Shown here in pieces: positions 41,890 through 50,932 of a DNA stretch of 59,538 bases (its first letter is position 1; each line of letters begins with the position of its first letter). The notes under the pieces were generated by a model. The model was not told the DNA's origin, did not search any database, and saw nothing but the letters and a program-made list of their open reading frames with translations. The DNA is taken from the NCBI RefSeq assembly GCF_000282355.1, contig NZ_AKJL01000091.1:1-59538 (forward strand), in the 5' to 3' direction. This DNA comes from Pseudomonas sp. GM49. GTDB taxonomy: Bacteria > Pseudomonadota > Gammaproteobacteria > Pseudomonadales > Pseudomonadaceae. A program made the translations under genes and the position numbers.

Positions 41890-42906
41890 TCAAGCGTCTA
41901 TAAGTCGGTTGGCCAAAGTCGAGACTGCCAAGGCAGCTGCGTCCAGTCGCTCCTGAGGCAAGGCCCCGCGAGCGACGGCTGCGACAATCGCACGAGCAAT
42001 CTGCGCGACCTCGGGCATGGCCTTTGCCGATATCAGCAGCAGATCGGCCCCTGCATTCAGCGCCGCTACCGCCACGTCGCCGAACGTTGACGTGCCGATG
42101 ATGGAGCGGTGGTCCAGGTCAATGGTCATGACCAAACCCTTGAACCCCAGGTCACGCCGCAGTACCCCGATCAGCTCAGGAGATACGGAGGCCGCCATCG
42201 GTGGCTCACACGCAGCGAAAATCGCCGGCCCCATCATTACGGCGTCCGCTCCGGCATCCACTCCGGCCTGGAAGGTTGACCAGTACGCACGCAGCTGATC
42301 CAGCGACTCGGTCACTACCGCTATTTCGGTCGCCGGTTGACACAGCAACACCGGATGCCCCGGAAAATGCTTCAAGGTACTCGCCACCCCGGCCCGCCGC
42401 ACACCACGGACATACGCCCCGACCATGGCTGCCGCCTGGTCCAGATCATCAGACAGCGTGCGTCCCTGCAACCAGACATTGGTTCCGCCCATGACATCGG
42501 CGGTCGGCGACAACAGCAGATTCACCCCTGCGCTTCGCACGGCCGTCGCCACGTCGAAACAGGCCTCTTCAAGTTCGGCGAGCGTCATGCTCCTGGCCAG
42601 ATCCGGTTCAGGAAGTGCCGGCGCCACGCCTTGTAAACGGTGAACGGCGGAGATGTCGGCGTCGGCCGCCAGTATCAGCGGTCCGGCCATTTTTTTTGCT
42701 GTGCCAGTGAATCGTTGCCACTGTTCCAGGGTTTCCGATTCCAAACGGCTGGCACTCATTTTTCCGCTGGCGTACTCCGGCGCCGTCTCGCCAAAGAGCA
42801 GGCTGCGCCCGCCTCCGTCGAGAAACCTGCGCACGTCATCACTCATGTGCAGATCGAGCAAAACCGGAAACAGGACGCTGAATGCCTTGCTTTCATTTGA
42901 GCTCAT
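41890..42906 (-). CDS. glycoside hydrolase family 3-like protein (copy 2)
   Basis: 338 residues resembling the N-terminal catalytic barrel of GH3 enzymes (NagZ/beta-glucosidase-like). ADADISAVHRLQGV and LKHFPGHP (the typical KHFPGH motif) are visible, as is VMTIDLDHRSIIG, where the nucleophile-type Asp would lie. There is no signal peptide. The protein starts just two bases after the stop of a very similar GH3-like gene, so they form a tandem pair and may heterodimerise. GH3 enzymes hydrolyse terminal beta-glycosides; the second copy lacks the clear E-E-D pattern of NagZ, so activity is uncertain. Confidence 0.8.
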   Translation of the reverse strand: MSSNESKAFSVLFPVLLDLHMSDDVRRFLDGGGRSLLFGETAPEYASGKMSASRLESETLEQWQRFTGTAKKMAGPLILAADADISAVHRLQGVAPALPEPDLARSMTLAELEEACFDVATAVRSAGVNLLLSPTADVMGGTNVWLQGRTLSDDLDQAAAMVGAYVRGVRRAGVASTLKHFPGHPVLLCQPATEIAVVTESLDQLRAYWSTFQAGVDAGADAVMMGPAIFAACEPPMAASVSPELIGVLRRDLGFKGLVMTIDLDHRSIIGTSTFGDVAVAALNAGADLLLISAKAMPEVAQIARAIVAAVARGALPQERLDAAALAVSTLANRLIDA

Positions 42907-42908
42907 GG

Positions 42909-43943
42909 TCAGTCCTGCTTTGAAGCGTTCTGATCATGCGTCGCATTGGCCAACTCACGCACCTTGAACGAGGCGTTCAACAGAATTTGACGGTCCAGTA
43001 CACCTTCATGGACAGCCGCAACAATGGCGTCGGCGATGGCATCGAGGCCAGACTCACTGGATACCAGCAATAGATGCGCTCCTGCTTTCAGTGAAGCGAC
43101 CGCCGTGTCTGTGATGGAATTTGCGCGGAGAATGGACACCGCATCCAGGTCATCGGAAATGATCAAGCCATCGAAGCCAAGGGTGTCACGCAGAATGCCG
43201 ATCACTTTTGACGAGGTGGACGCTGAATGCTCAGGGTCGATCGCCGGAAAAACCGCTGGCCCCGGCATCACCGCTTTGACACCGGTGGCAATGACCTCCT
43301 TGAAGACCTCAAGGTTGTCATGCAGCAATTCCAGTGGCCCGGGAACCGTGGCTTCGGCAACCGCCGGGTCCTCTTCAGTGATGTAATGGCCAGGAAAGTG
43401 TTTGGCCGTTGCAATCACGCCGGCCCGTTGAACCCCGCGGATAAAAGCACAGGAAACCCGGCTGACCTCAACCGGCTCGGCGCCCAGGTGTCGATTGAGT
43501 AGCCAGGGGTTGGCGCCGGTCACCACGTCGACAATCGGCGCCAGAAAAAGATTAACGCCCAGGCTTCGCGCCACTTTGGCCATCTCGAAGCATCTATGTT
43601 CGATATCCTGCGAACTCAATTCCTTGAGTTGCTCTCGCGACGCGATTGCAGGGACCAGTTGATGAAGGCGTTCGATGCCGCCGAGTTCCTGATCCACTGC
43701 AATCAGCACTGGCGCACCCGCCAAAGCAGCCGCTTGCCGCGCGATGTTGACGAAGTCTGCCTGGGTTTCAACGCCCTTTCGCGCCTCGCTCATGGCTCTG
43801 CCCACGTACTCGTCTCGCGTCTCCCCGAGCAAAAGGGAAACGCCACCTCGGCTCAGATAACGACGGATGTTGTCGTCCAGATTTAGATCCCCGAATGCGG
43901 GCAGCAGTACCGAATAGGCAGCTCTATAGAGTTCGCTAGACAT
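42909..43943 (-). CDS. glycoside hydrolase family 3-like protein (copy 1)
   Basis: 344 residues. The GH3 barrel signature VLIAVDQELGGIERLHQL, ATAKHFPGHYITEEDP and IISDDLDAVSIL are all present, with the candidate nucleophile Asp in SDDLDAV. This copy fits NagZ/beta-hexosaminidase-like GH3 enzymes better than its neighbour. It begins about 100 bases downstream of the Gfo/Idh gene on the same strand. A cytosolic beta-glycosidase pair in an operon with sugar oxidoreductases suggests intracellular hydrolysis of an imported glycoside. The tandem arrangement implies duplication followed by divergence. Confidence 0.85.
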   Translation of the reverse strand: MSSELYRAAYSVLLPAFGDLNLDDNIRRYLSRGGVSLLLGETRDEYVGRAMSEARKGVETQADFVNIARQAAALAGAPVLIAVDQELGGIERLHQLVPAIASREQLKELSSQDIEHRCFEMAKVARSLGVNLFLAPIVDVVTGANPWLLNRHLGAEPVEVSRVSCAFIRGVQRAGVIATAKHFPGHYITEEDPAVAEATVPGPLELLHDNLEVFKEVIATGVKAVMPGPAVFPAIDPEHSASTSSKVIGILRDTLGFDGLIISDDLDAVSILRANSITDTAVASLKAGAHLLLVSSESGLDAIADAIVAAVHEGVLDRQILLNASFKVRELANATHDQNASKQD

Positions 43944-44044
43944 CGATTTTCCTCAGTTCCGTAGTATTGAGCAGAGCGCTCGCTTTTTTGCTTCGTGCAA
44001 ACCCCTCGTGTCGCCGATCGAGTCGATAACCCGCTGTTGAAGTG

Positions 44045-45214
44045 TCAGCTGTGTGGAAAAGGCACCCAGGCACGCCGTTGGCTGGACTCGACACACGCCT
44101 GGGACAGCACGACGCCGCGCACGCCTTCATGGATGTCGGGTAGCGGGATGCAGGTTGCAGTACGCCAACCTGCGCCGGCATCGAGTGCCTCGGCGACATC
44201 GGCATAGAGAACGGCAAGTGCCTCCAGATAGCCCTCGGTATTGCCGGCGGGCAAACTGGTGAAGTTCAGTGTCTGAGCGGTGTTATCGCTTTGGCCTCGG
44301 CGGTAGATTCGCTCTGCGCCGTCGGTTGGCGTAAACCGGAGTGTTTCCGGGGACTCCTGGCACCACTCGATCGAAGCCTTGCTGCCGATGATCTTGAAGC
44401 GCAGGCCATTACGGTGGCCCGGCGCTGCGAAACTGGCCCACAGCAAACCGTCCACGCCGCCTTCAAACTCCAGTTGCACCACACAGGTATCGTCCAGCCC
44501 CCAGCCGGGTACGACCGTGGTCAACTTGGCATTCAGGCTTGTGCAGCGACGCCCGCACAGGAACTCAAGCATGTTGAAGGCATGCGTGCCGATATCCCCG
44601 ACGACACCGGTCGGGCCAGCCTTCTCTGGATCACCGCGCCAGGCAAGGCTTTTACTCAACGTCGACATACCCGGCGCCAACCACTCCAGCAGGTACTCGA
44701 CATACATGAAGCGAATCTCGCCAAGCTCCCCGGCCTGAATACGGCTGCGGGCATCCCTGACCATGGGATAGCCCTGGTAGGTATAGGTCAGCGCAAAGAA
44801 CGTATTGGCCTGATCGGCAATGCTCGCCAGCTCAATGGCTTCTTGTGGACTGTTGACTAACGGTTTGTCGCAAATCACCGGGATACCTGCCCGCAGAAAC
44901 AACCGGCAAGGTTCAAAGTGCAGGTGATTGGGTGTGACGATGACGACCGCCTCTATGGGGTCGGATCGACGCGACTCGGCAGCCGCCATGTCCTCGAATG
45001 ACAGGTAAAGCCGCTCTGGTTGAAGGCCAAGTGCCTCGCCCGCCTCCCGGCACTTGTCAGCATCCGAAGAGAAAGCCCCGGCGACAATGTCGAAGCGATT
45101 GCAAAGACGCATGGCCGCCCGGTGATAACTGGCGAAGTAGGCACCCTGCCCACCGCCAACCATGCCGACCTTGAATCGCCTTTGCCCTGGAATGTCGCCG
45201 GTTAACCTTGCCAT
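44045..45214 (-). CDS. Gfo/Idh/MocA-family NAD(P)-dependent oxidoreductase
   Basis: 389 residues. The Rossmann start KVGMVGGGQGAYFASYHRAA and the family motif VICDKPLVNSPQEA (EKP-type, with Lys in the catalytic region) are clear, followed by the long mixed-beta C-terminal domain (YVEYLLEWLAPGMS, VGDIGTHAFNMLEFL). The conserved DIGTHA segment supplies the catalytic Asp and His. These enzymes oxidise sugars, inositols or their amino forms with NAD(P)+. It is the first gene in the minus-strand operon down to the GMC gene, so the promoter should lie within 45215-45732, shared with the divergent HTH regulator. Confidence 0.9.
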   Translation of the reverse strand: MARLTGDIPGQRRFKVGMVGGGQGAYFASYHRAAMRLCNRFDIVAGAFSSDADKCREAGEALGLQPERLYLSFEDMAAAESRRSDPIEAVVIVTPNHLHFEPCRLFLRAGIPVICDKPLVNSPQEAIELASIADQANTFFALTYTYQGYPMVRDARSRIQAGELGEIRFMYVEYLLEWLAPGMSTLSKSLAWRGDPEKAGPTGVVGDIGTHAFNMLEFLCGRRCTSLNAKLTTVVPGWGLDDTCVVQLEFEGGVDGLLWASFAAPGHRNGLRFKIIGSKASIEWCQESPETLRFTPTDGAERIYRRGQSDNTAQTLNFTSLPAGNTEGYLEALAVLYADVAEALDAGAGWRTATCIPLPDIHEGVRGVVLSQACVESSQRRAWVPFPHS

Positions 45215-45732
45215 CGCCTAAAGACTCCAAAAGTTAACGCCCACTTGCGAATACGTGGCATGAAGTATCGACGGGGGATTTCCTTTGCACCATTTCGCAC
45301 ACCGTCGATACATGACGCGGACTGAAGCACTCGCCCATTACGCAGGCAAGCAAAGGGCATGTTCATAGTCAGCAATGCCCGTTCAAACCCGACGGCCAAT
45401 ATCTGTTACCGAGGGCCAGGCGAAGTGTTACTTACCGGACTTGCCCGTACCCAATTGCGGGTCTGACACATCATCCTGACGGCCATGAACAATGACGCCC
45501 TCCGCAATGTCAGTACGAGGACATGCCGCAAAGCGCTTACAATCTGACGCATTGACTGATACTGACGGATTGAACTTAAATATCGTGAGTGGGCATGGAA
45601 CCTGCTTAATTAAACCGTTTAATATTCAAGTGTTTAATTCGGTGCGAAGTTATACAAACGGTTATTCCGATAACCGATATATAACCTATATAACCTTCCG
45701 CTCTTACACCAAGGCCTACATCGAGATAAAAA
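45215..45732. other. divergent promoter region of the catabolic operon and its regulator
   Basis: No gene is seen in this 518-base gap. It contains a CTGACGCA site (45544-45551) and a GGTTAT-N4-ATAACC palindrome (45660-45675). Two further ATAACC half-sites follow at 45681-45698. The latter matches operators in front of the HisD-like and ThuA-like genes. Confidence 0.6.
45660..45675. promoter_or_regulatory. operator GGTTAT-TCCG-ATAACC upstream of the HTH regulator
   Basis: A 16-base palindrome with GGTTAT and ATAACC arms, 58-73 bases upstream of the regulator start at 45733. Two half-sites (ATAACC) follow at 45681 and 45692. The same arms recur at 58550-58565, which suggests autoregulation by the encoded HTH protein. 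Confidence 0.6.
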
Positions 45733-46626
45733 ATGCCCAGCCGAGGAGATTCGTCCCCCATGTCATTAACTGCTGCCACCTCGCACCCTGAGCGACAACA
45801 GGTTCGCAGCGACTTGCAAGCCAACGTGCAAAAAAACCTGAGTACGCTGGTTGAGTCTTGCCGCTCGGTTGCAGACATGTGCCGCAAAGTTGATGTCAAT
45901 CGCCAGCAGTTCAACAAGTACCTGGTGGGCCAGCACGTACCCTCACAGAAAATCCTGCAGAAGATCGGCCGGTATTTCATGATGGAGGCCGAAGACCTTT
46001 TCCGGCCGCCCGCCGAGTTCAAGAAGTTTTATGAAGGCTACGAAAACGAACTACCGACAGACTTGCGGGCCTCGGCACAATTCAATCATTTCCTGCCCCT
46101 GGCGAAGCAGTCAGCGGATCTGCTCGAAGACTATCTGGGCGTCTATTACCGGTACCACAACTCATCCATCTATAAAGGCCGCATCCTGCGTTCGGTCACC
46201 TGCCTGTATCGGGCCGATTCGATGGTCCAGTACGTCACCGTAGAACGCTTCCCTTTGCTCGATGGCAGCGGAAAAATTGGCTACTCGTTCACTTATCACG
46301 GTTTCTGCCTGCTGCTGGGAGATCGCCTGTTCATGGTCGATTTTGAGGGCAAGCAACGTAATGAAATGACGTTTTCGATTCTCACGCCGCAGCATCGCCG
46401 ACCGATCCGGTTCCTTTATGGGTTGGTCACCGGTGTGGCGTCGTCCTCTTTCCGTCAGCCCTTCTCTACCCGTATGGCGCTGGGGCTGGTGGACAAAGGC
46501 AAGATCCGTAAACATCACCTGCGCAATGCAACCGCTGTGCTTCCCAGCGATCAGTCGTTACCGCTGGAAGTGCGCGAGTACATGACCGGCGACAACGCCG
46601 CTATTGTCTGGGGCGGTCAGGACTGA
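45733..46626 (+). CDS. XRE-type helix-turn-helix transcriptional regulator
   Basis: 297 residues. The N-terminal HTH (SVADMCRKVDVNRQQFNKYL, then VPSQKILQKIGRYF) is of the XRE/lambda-repressor type. The rest has no familiar ligand domain but resembles Pseudomonas regulators with beta-rich C-terminal domains. Start ATG 45733 follows GAGAT; ATG 45760 has a stronger GAGGAG but 11 bases of spacing and is a real alternative. It is divergent from the Gfo/Idh operon and has the palindromic operator in front, so local control of this locus is likely. Which effector it senses is unknown. Confidence 0.82.
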   Translation: MPSRGDSSPMSLTAATSHPERQQVRSDLQANVQKNLSTLVESCRSVADMCRKVDVNRQQFNKYLVGQHVPSQKILQKIGRYFMMEAEDLFRPPAEFKKFYEGYENELPTDLRASAQFNHFLPLAKQSADLLEDYLGVYYRYHNSSIYKGRILRSVTCLYRADSMVQYVTVERFPLLDGSGKIGYSFTYHGFCLLLGDRLFMVDFEGKQRNEMTFSILTPQHRRPIRFLYGLVTGVASSSFRQPFSTRMALGLVDKGKIRKHHLRNATAVLPSDQSLPLEVREYMTGDNAAIVWGGQD

Positions 46627-46643
46627 GGCGGCTGAGGCCGCCT
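46626..46643. terminator. hairpin between convergent regulator and tatA genes
   Basis: Arms AGGCGGC (46626-46632) and GCCGCCT (46637-46643) with a TGAG loop, starting at the last base of the regulator stop codon and 10 bases before the tatA stop on the other strand. There is no T-run, so its strength as a terminator is doubtful. Confidence 0.35.
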
Positions 46644-46652
46644 GCGCGCTGC

Positions 46653-46886
46653 TCAGACCTGGCGATGCTGGCCGCCGATGACCGGCGGTGCATCAACAGC
46701 AGCGCCAGCCTGCTGCACCGAGGCCGGTGGGCGTTCGCTGTCCGCGTCCTCGTCATTCATGGCGTTGCGAAAACCCTTGATGGATTCGCCGACATCGGTG
46801 CCCAGGTTCTTCAGTTTTTTGGTGCCGAAGACCAGCACAACCACCATCAGAATGACGATCCAGTGTTTCCAGTCCAGAATGCCCAT
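46653..46886 (-). CDS. tatA: TatA/E-family twin-arginine translocase subunit
   Basis: 77 residues. One short membrane helix ([19 protein letters not shown]) with the Gly-Thr-Lys-Lys-Leu hinge, an amphipathic helix ([20 protein letters not shown]) and a charged disordered tail define TatA/E. No tatB or tatC is adjacent, so it must work with the chromosomal TatBC. It is co-oriented with the TPP-enzyme gene 27 bases upstream. The substrate-binding protein at 48615 has a Tat signal, so this extra TatA may dose export of that protein. Confidence 0.9.
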   Translation of the reverse strand: MGILDWKHWIVILMVVVLVFGTKKLKNLGTDVGESIKGFRNAMNDEDADSERPPASVQQAGAAVDAPPVIGGQHRQV

Positions 46887-46913
46887 TGCCTGATTCCTCT
46901 GCTGACGGCTTGA

Positions 46914-48017
46914 TTAATTTACGCGCGAACCGCGCGCAGTAATAATCTCGACCAACGAAGGCCCTTTACTGTTCAGCGCCTTGATGAAAGCTGGATTGAG
47001 TTGCGAAGCATGTTCGACTCTCCACGCTTCAAGACCAAAGTTTCTGGCGATGGCCGCGAAGTCAGGTGAGTAAGGCTTGCCGTCCGGCAAATTGAACTCC
47101 CCGGCCCGAGGTTGCCTCGCAAGCGAAACCTGCACATCGCTCAACGACTCGGACCCGCTGTTGTTGAACACCAGAAACACCACGGGAAGACTGTGCATCA
47201 CACACACCGCCATCTCTTGCATCGACTGCAAAAAATCCCCGTCACTGACGGCGCACACCACTTGGCGTGCCGGCATGGCAAGCTTCGCGCCAATGGCCGC
47301 TGGAACCGCCCAACCCACCGTACCGGCGCCAGCCGTGCAGAAATGACCTTGGTGCTGAAAATCCGGGAACATCTCACCGACGATGTCCTGGAGAGTCTGC
47401 GTCCCCACCACCAGAATCGCATCCCCTTCCAGGACCGATCTCAATTGCGCCACAGGTCTGGAAACCATCAGAGAAGGAATGTCGCCAGCGCCGTTCGCCC
47501 GCAAGGTGGCGGGTGACAAGCTGGCGTCAACCGAGGCGCGCTGAACAGCCGCCGGAATGTCCAGGCTGACAGGGCCGATGTGACCGCTGAACATCGTATC
47601 GAACGCCTGACGCAGGGTCTGCGGCAACTGTTCAATCGACGAAACCCGCGCATGCTCTTTCGTGATGCCAGTGGCGGTGAATTCAGGCCAGCCATCGTCG
47701 TGATCGGGGATCCCACCACTGATCACCAACATGGCCGAGGCATCCGCCAACGCGACCGCGATCCCGCCCAAGGCTTTCGAAAGGCCCAGCGGAGCCGGCA
47801 AGAGAACAGCCATCGGGCGACCGCAGGCACGAAAATAGCCGTCGGCAAGATGGACTGCACTCTGCTCCTGTATGACTTGAATGAACGGGATGTCGGAGCC
47901 TGTCTTCAGCAATGCCTCCACCAAAGCCCACGAACCGTCACCCGGCATGCCGGCAACATAGTCGACACCGTTCGCTTTCAGCGCTTTCGCAACAATCTGA
48001 CCACCCGTGAGCTTCAC
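46914..48017 (-). CDS. thiamine pyrophosphate-binding protein with reduced middle domain
   Basis: 367 residues. GTG 48017 is preferred because GGGAG lies seven bases upstream and the resulting start (KLTGGQIVAKALKANGV) aligns with the second copy at 59322. A PYR domain with the cofactor Glu (IQEQSAVHLADGY) and a C-terminal PP domain with the TPP/Mg segment SDGDFLQSMQEM and FNNSGSE are present. The middle domain, usually about 150 residues in acetolactate-synthase-like enzymes, is almost absent. It should decarboxylate or carboligate a 2-oxo acid, as in sulfo- or phosphonopyruvate decarboxylases. It is upstream of tatA, and divergent from the ABC operon. Confidence 0.82.
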   Translation of the reverse strand: MKLTGGQIVAKALKANGVDYVAGMPGDGSWALVEALLKTGSDIPFIQVIQEQSAVHLADGYFRACGRPMAVLLPAPLGLSKALGGIAVALADASAMLVISGGIPDHDDGWPEFTATGITKEHARVSSIEQLPQTLRQAFDTMFSGHIGPVSLDIPAAVQRASVDASLSPATLRANGAGDIPSLMVSRPVAQLRSVLEGDAILVVGTQTLQDIVGEMFPDFQHQGHFCTAGAGTVGWAVPAAIGAKLAMPARQVVCAVSDGDFLQSMQEMAVCVMHSLPVVFLVFNNSGSESLSDVQVSLARQPRAGEFNLPDGKPYSPDFAAIARNFGLEAWRVEHASQLNPAFIKALNSKGPSLVEIITARGSRVN

Positions 48018-48614
48018 AGAAAAACTCCCATCGAATAGACGCTGGCACAAGGCGAATGCGCCTTGCCTCGTCTCAAGACTGTCATTGGAGTATTCGCCCG
48101 CAACGGACACGGCTCAATTTCGCACCCCACGCAAAAGAGACGCACGTTGACGCAGGTGAACACCGCCCGTCCCCCGCTCAAGCGGGACTATCGTTATCAG
48201 GAGCCTGCTGCGCCGATTAGGTCACTTTGATGCGTCAGAGTGCGTCGCTTTTTAAGGGGCTGCGAAATTGAGTGCCCTGCCCGCCAGGCCAATACTCGAT
48301 CCATGAAAACAACAAGCCGAGCCTATCAAGCGCTGGGTGCGCCACTCGAAGCCTTCACCTTGCTACCTGAGGAAAGCGGCGCGCATTCAGCCAAGGAAGA
48401 GTCAATCGGATCAGTGGATGCCAACGGCGCGATGCCCTGTTTACCTGGGCCGCGCAGTGCCACAGCTCCCCTGCAGCATGGAATCGATGCTGGCCATAAC
48501 TCTGCCGATGTACAGGACTGCATGCATAAGGACTTTCCCGGCCAAACCCGCCGAGCCCACGTCATTGCAGGTCGCCAATTGTTTGCAAACAACCACCCTA
48601 GGCAGGAACTCAAA
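48018..48614. other. divergent promoter region (TPP enzyme / binding-protein operon)
   Basis: The 597-base gap holds CTGACGC-type sites: TTGACGCAGG at 48147-48156 and TGCGTCAG at 48231-48238, followed by TGCGTCGC. It also has a hairpin near 48168-48188 (about GTCCCCCGCT/AGCGGGAC) and a - strand GGGNAGGG octamer (48275-48282). The open frame extending the binding-protein gene up to 48240 is not a credible N-terminus. Confidence 0.55.
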
Positions 48615-49775
48615 ATGAAAAAAGAAAGAGAGACGGGTTATGGATCAACCGGCATCACCCTGGATTCGATCAGCCTGAACCGGCGCACCTTTATGCTGGG
48701 GGCTGCTGCATCTGCCGCGGGGTTGTACATCAGCTCGTTCGTGCCAAGTGCGTTTGCCGCGTCCTCCGGCCATCTGGAGATTCTTGGCTGGGAAGGTGAA
48801 ACCGGTGATGCGGAGCTGGCCGACTGGCGCAAACAGCGTGGCATCACCGTACGTTCCAGCTATGCCAGCAACCAGGACGACATCACCGCGCGCCTGGCCG
48901 GCTCCGATCCCGTGCAGCTTGACCTGACCATGTACGCGTTGGGCTACGAGACCATCTATCAGGAAATGGGCCTGCTCAAGGCGATCGATACCTCGCAGAT
49001 CCCCAACTACTCCGCAGAAAACACCGTCCCGCTTTTCTATAAAGGCAGCCGCTGGTACTGGGATGGCAAGCAATGGGGCATCCCGCTGTTGTGGGGCATG
49101 AATACCATCGTCTACAACCCCAAAAACGTGAAGAAACCAACCGAGTACAAAGACCTGCTCGACCCGAAACTCAAGGGCCGGCTGACCTTTGTCGATGACG
49201 GTACTTCCAACTGGTCACTCATCGCGATCATCGCCGGCTACGGCGACAAGTTTCCTAACCTGACCCGCGCCGAATTCGACGATGCCTTCGAAAAACTCAA
49301 ACCGTATCGCGATCAATGCCGAGTCTTTGCGGCCTCCTCGGGCGATGCAGTTTCGCTGTTGGTGTCGGGCGAAGTCGACGCGGTGTTCTCGGCGTCGGCC
49401 AACACCCCCAGCGAGACCAAAAAGCGCGGCGTAGTCACAGAGCTATCGGTGCCCAAAGAAGGGGCGGCCCTCTGGTGCGATGCCCTGTTCATTCCGAAGA
49501 CCGCCAAGGACGTACCACTCGCGTTGGAGTTCATCAACAAGACGCTTGAGGCCGATACCCAGGCGAAGATGGCCACCACGATGTTCTCTGGCGTGGTCAA
49601 CCGCAAAGCTGTGCCGCTGCTCCCCGAAGAGCTGAGAACAACCTTCGACTACGCGAACCTGGACAGCTTTTTCGAGAAGTCGAAGCTCTACGGCCAGCCG
49701 CCCCTGAGCTCCGACAAGTACGTGACCTATGCTGAATGGATCGATCAGTGGGCGAACTTCAAAGGCTCGTTCTAG
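48615..49775 (+). CDS. ABC transporter substrate-binding protein (spermidine/putrescine-type) with Tat signal
   Basis: 386 residues. ATG 48615 has AGGA seven bases upstream. The N-terminus carries a twin-arginine signal: LNRRTFMLGAAASAAG (Arg23-Arg24) with a likely cleavage after AFA (about residue 48). The mature part is a type-II periplasmic binding protein of the PotD-like family (LEILGWEGETGDAELADW, PLLWGMNTIVYNPKNVK, RLTFVDDGTSNWS). Tat export of a PBP suggests a cofactor or folding before export. It is followed by two permease genes and an ATPase gene, giving a complete importer; the ligand could be a polyamine, amino-alcohol or glycoside. Confidence 0.9.
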   Translation: MKKERETGYGSTGITLDSISLNRRTFMLGAAASAAGLYISSFVPSAFAASSGHLEILGWEGETGDAELADWRKQRGITVRSSYASNQDDITARLAGSDPVQLDLTMYALGYETIYQEMGLLKAIDTSQIPNYSAENTVPLFYKGSRWYWDGKQWGIPLLWGMNTIVYNPKNVKKPTEYKDLLDPKLKGRLTFVDDGTSNWSLIAIIAGYGDKFPNLTRAEFDDAFEKLKPYRDQCRVFAASSGDAVSLLVSGEVDAVFSASANTPSETKKRGVVTELSVPKEGAALWCDALFIPKTAKDVPLALEFINKTLEADTQAKMATTMFSGVVNRKAVPLLPEELRTTFDYANLDSFFEKSKLYGQPPLSSDKYVTYAEWIDQWANFKGSF

Positions 49776-49968
49776 CCGTGTCGGCAATCTGGCGGGGTGA
49801 AAGAACTGCTTGAGAGGACTGTACGAGAGAGTGGGTGCTTGCGGGCACACACTCCTCTGCTCGATGCCGGAAGCCGTCCGTACCGCTCAAGGAGAGCACA
49901 CGTCACAACGTGCATGCGCCCGGCAAGGCGCCCTCGTTATCGAAACAAAAAGCAAAGGCACAATAATC

Positions 49969-50904
49969 ATGAACGTAGTGAACAACAGCGAGCCCATCCT
50001 CCTCGATGACAGGGATTCAAAGGCTGGCAAACACGTGAAAATCGACAAAAAAACACTGAGCGGGTATTTGCTGGCGTCGACTCCATTGTTCTTTCTGGTG
50101 GTGTTCTTCCTCATTCCGTCGCTGCTGCTCCTGGTCGCGAGTTTCTGGACCGCCAAAACCTTCAGCATGGAACCAGCCGCAACCCTGGCCAACTACGCCA
50201 AGGCGTTAAGCGCCAGCGGGTTTTACGACTCGCTATGGATCGCCTTGCAGAACGGTTTCTGGACCGCAGTGCTGTCGACGATCATCAGCGCCCCGGTCGC
50301 CTACTACATCGTTTACCGGACGCGCTCCAATGCAGTTCTGTACTTGGCCCTGGTTTCCTGGTTCTCCAGCTACCTGGTACGCGTCTACGCCTGGCGCTCG
50401 ATTCTGGGCACCAACGGCGTGATCAACTCCACCCTGATGCACCTGGGGCTGATCGATCAGCCGCTGGAATGGCTGGTCTTCAGCAAGTTTTCAGTGGTGT
50501 TGACCCTGGTGCACATCATGCTGCCCTTCACCCTTCTGCTATTGGTGTCGGGCTTGCGCGACATCAAGAAGGATTACCTGGAAGCCGCTGCGGACCTGGG
50601 TGCCGGCGGCGCCACCATCCTGTGGCGGGTGATCATGCCGATGGCGCACAAAAGCATCGTCAGCTCCTTCATGTTCACCTTCGTCCTGGCGGCCAGTGAC
50701 TACGTCACCCCGCAGCTTTTGGGCGGCAGAGACGCCATGACCACTGGCCTGGTGATCGCCAACCAGTTTCGTTCGGTTGGTAACTGGCCACTGGGGGCCG
50801 CGATGGCCTACTTGCTGCTGCTGGTTTTCATGCTGGTCTATGCGCTGCTGCTGGGGGTGTTGCGGGCCGCAAACCTGGCACCCGGCAAGCGTTACCACGA
50901 CTGA
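49969..50904 (+). CDS. ABC transporter permease, PotB-like
   Basis: 311 residues with about six membrane helices; the first is LASTPLFFLVVFFLIPSLLL. The cytoplasmic EAA-like loop is at DYLEAAADLGAGGATILWRV. This is the PotB-type subunit of polyamine-family importers. ATG 49969 is used; the ribosome site is weak (AAGG). The longer frame to 49810 encodes unrelated residues. The gene lies 193 bases after the binding-protein stop and 28 before the second permease. Confidence 0.9.
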   Translation: MNVVNNSEPILLDDRDSKAGKHVKIDKKTLSGYLLASTPLFFLVVFFLIPSLLLLVASFWTAKTFSMEPAATLANYAKALSASGFYDSLWIALQNGFWTAVLSTIISAPVAYYIVYRTRSNAVLYLALVSWFSSYLVRVYAWRSILGTNGVINSTLMHLGLIDQPLEWLVFSKFSVVLTLVHIMLPFTLLLLVSGLRDIKKDYLEAAADLGAGGATILWRVIMPMAHKSIVSSFMFTFVLAASDYVTPQLLGGRDAMTTGLVIANQFRSVGNWPLGAAMAYLLLLVFMLVYALLLGVLRAANLAPGKRYHD

Positions 50905-50932
50905 TGACCGCCCATAACAAAGGTAACTCGCC

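Noticed and set aside
48240..48614. Extended N-terminus for the binding protein
   Set aside because: It would put 125 unrelated residues in front of a Tat signal; ATG 48615 has a good ribosome site and normal PBP length.
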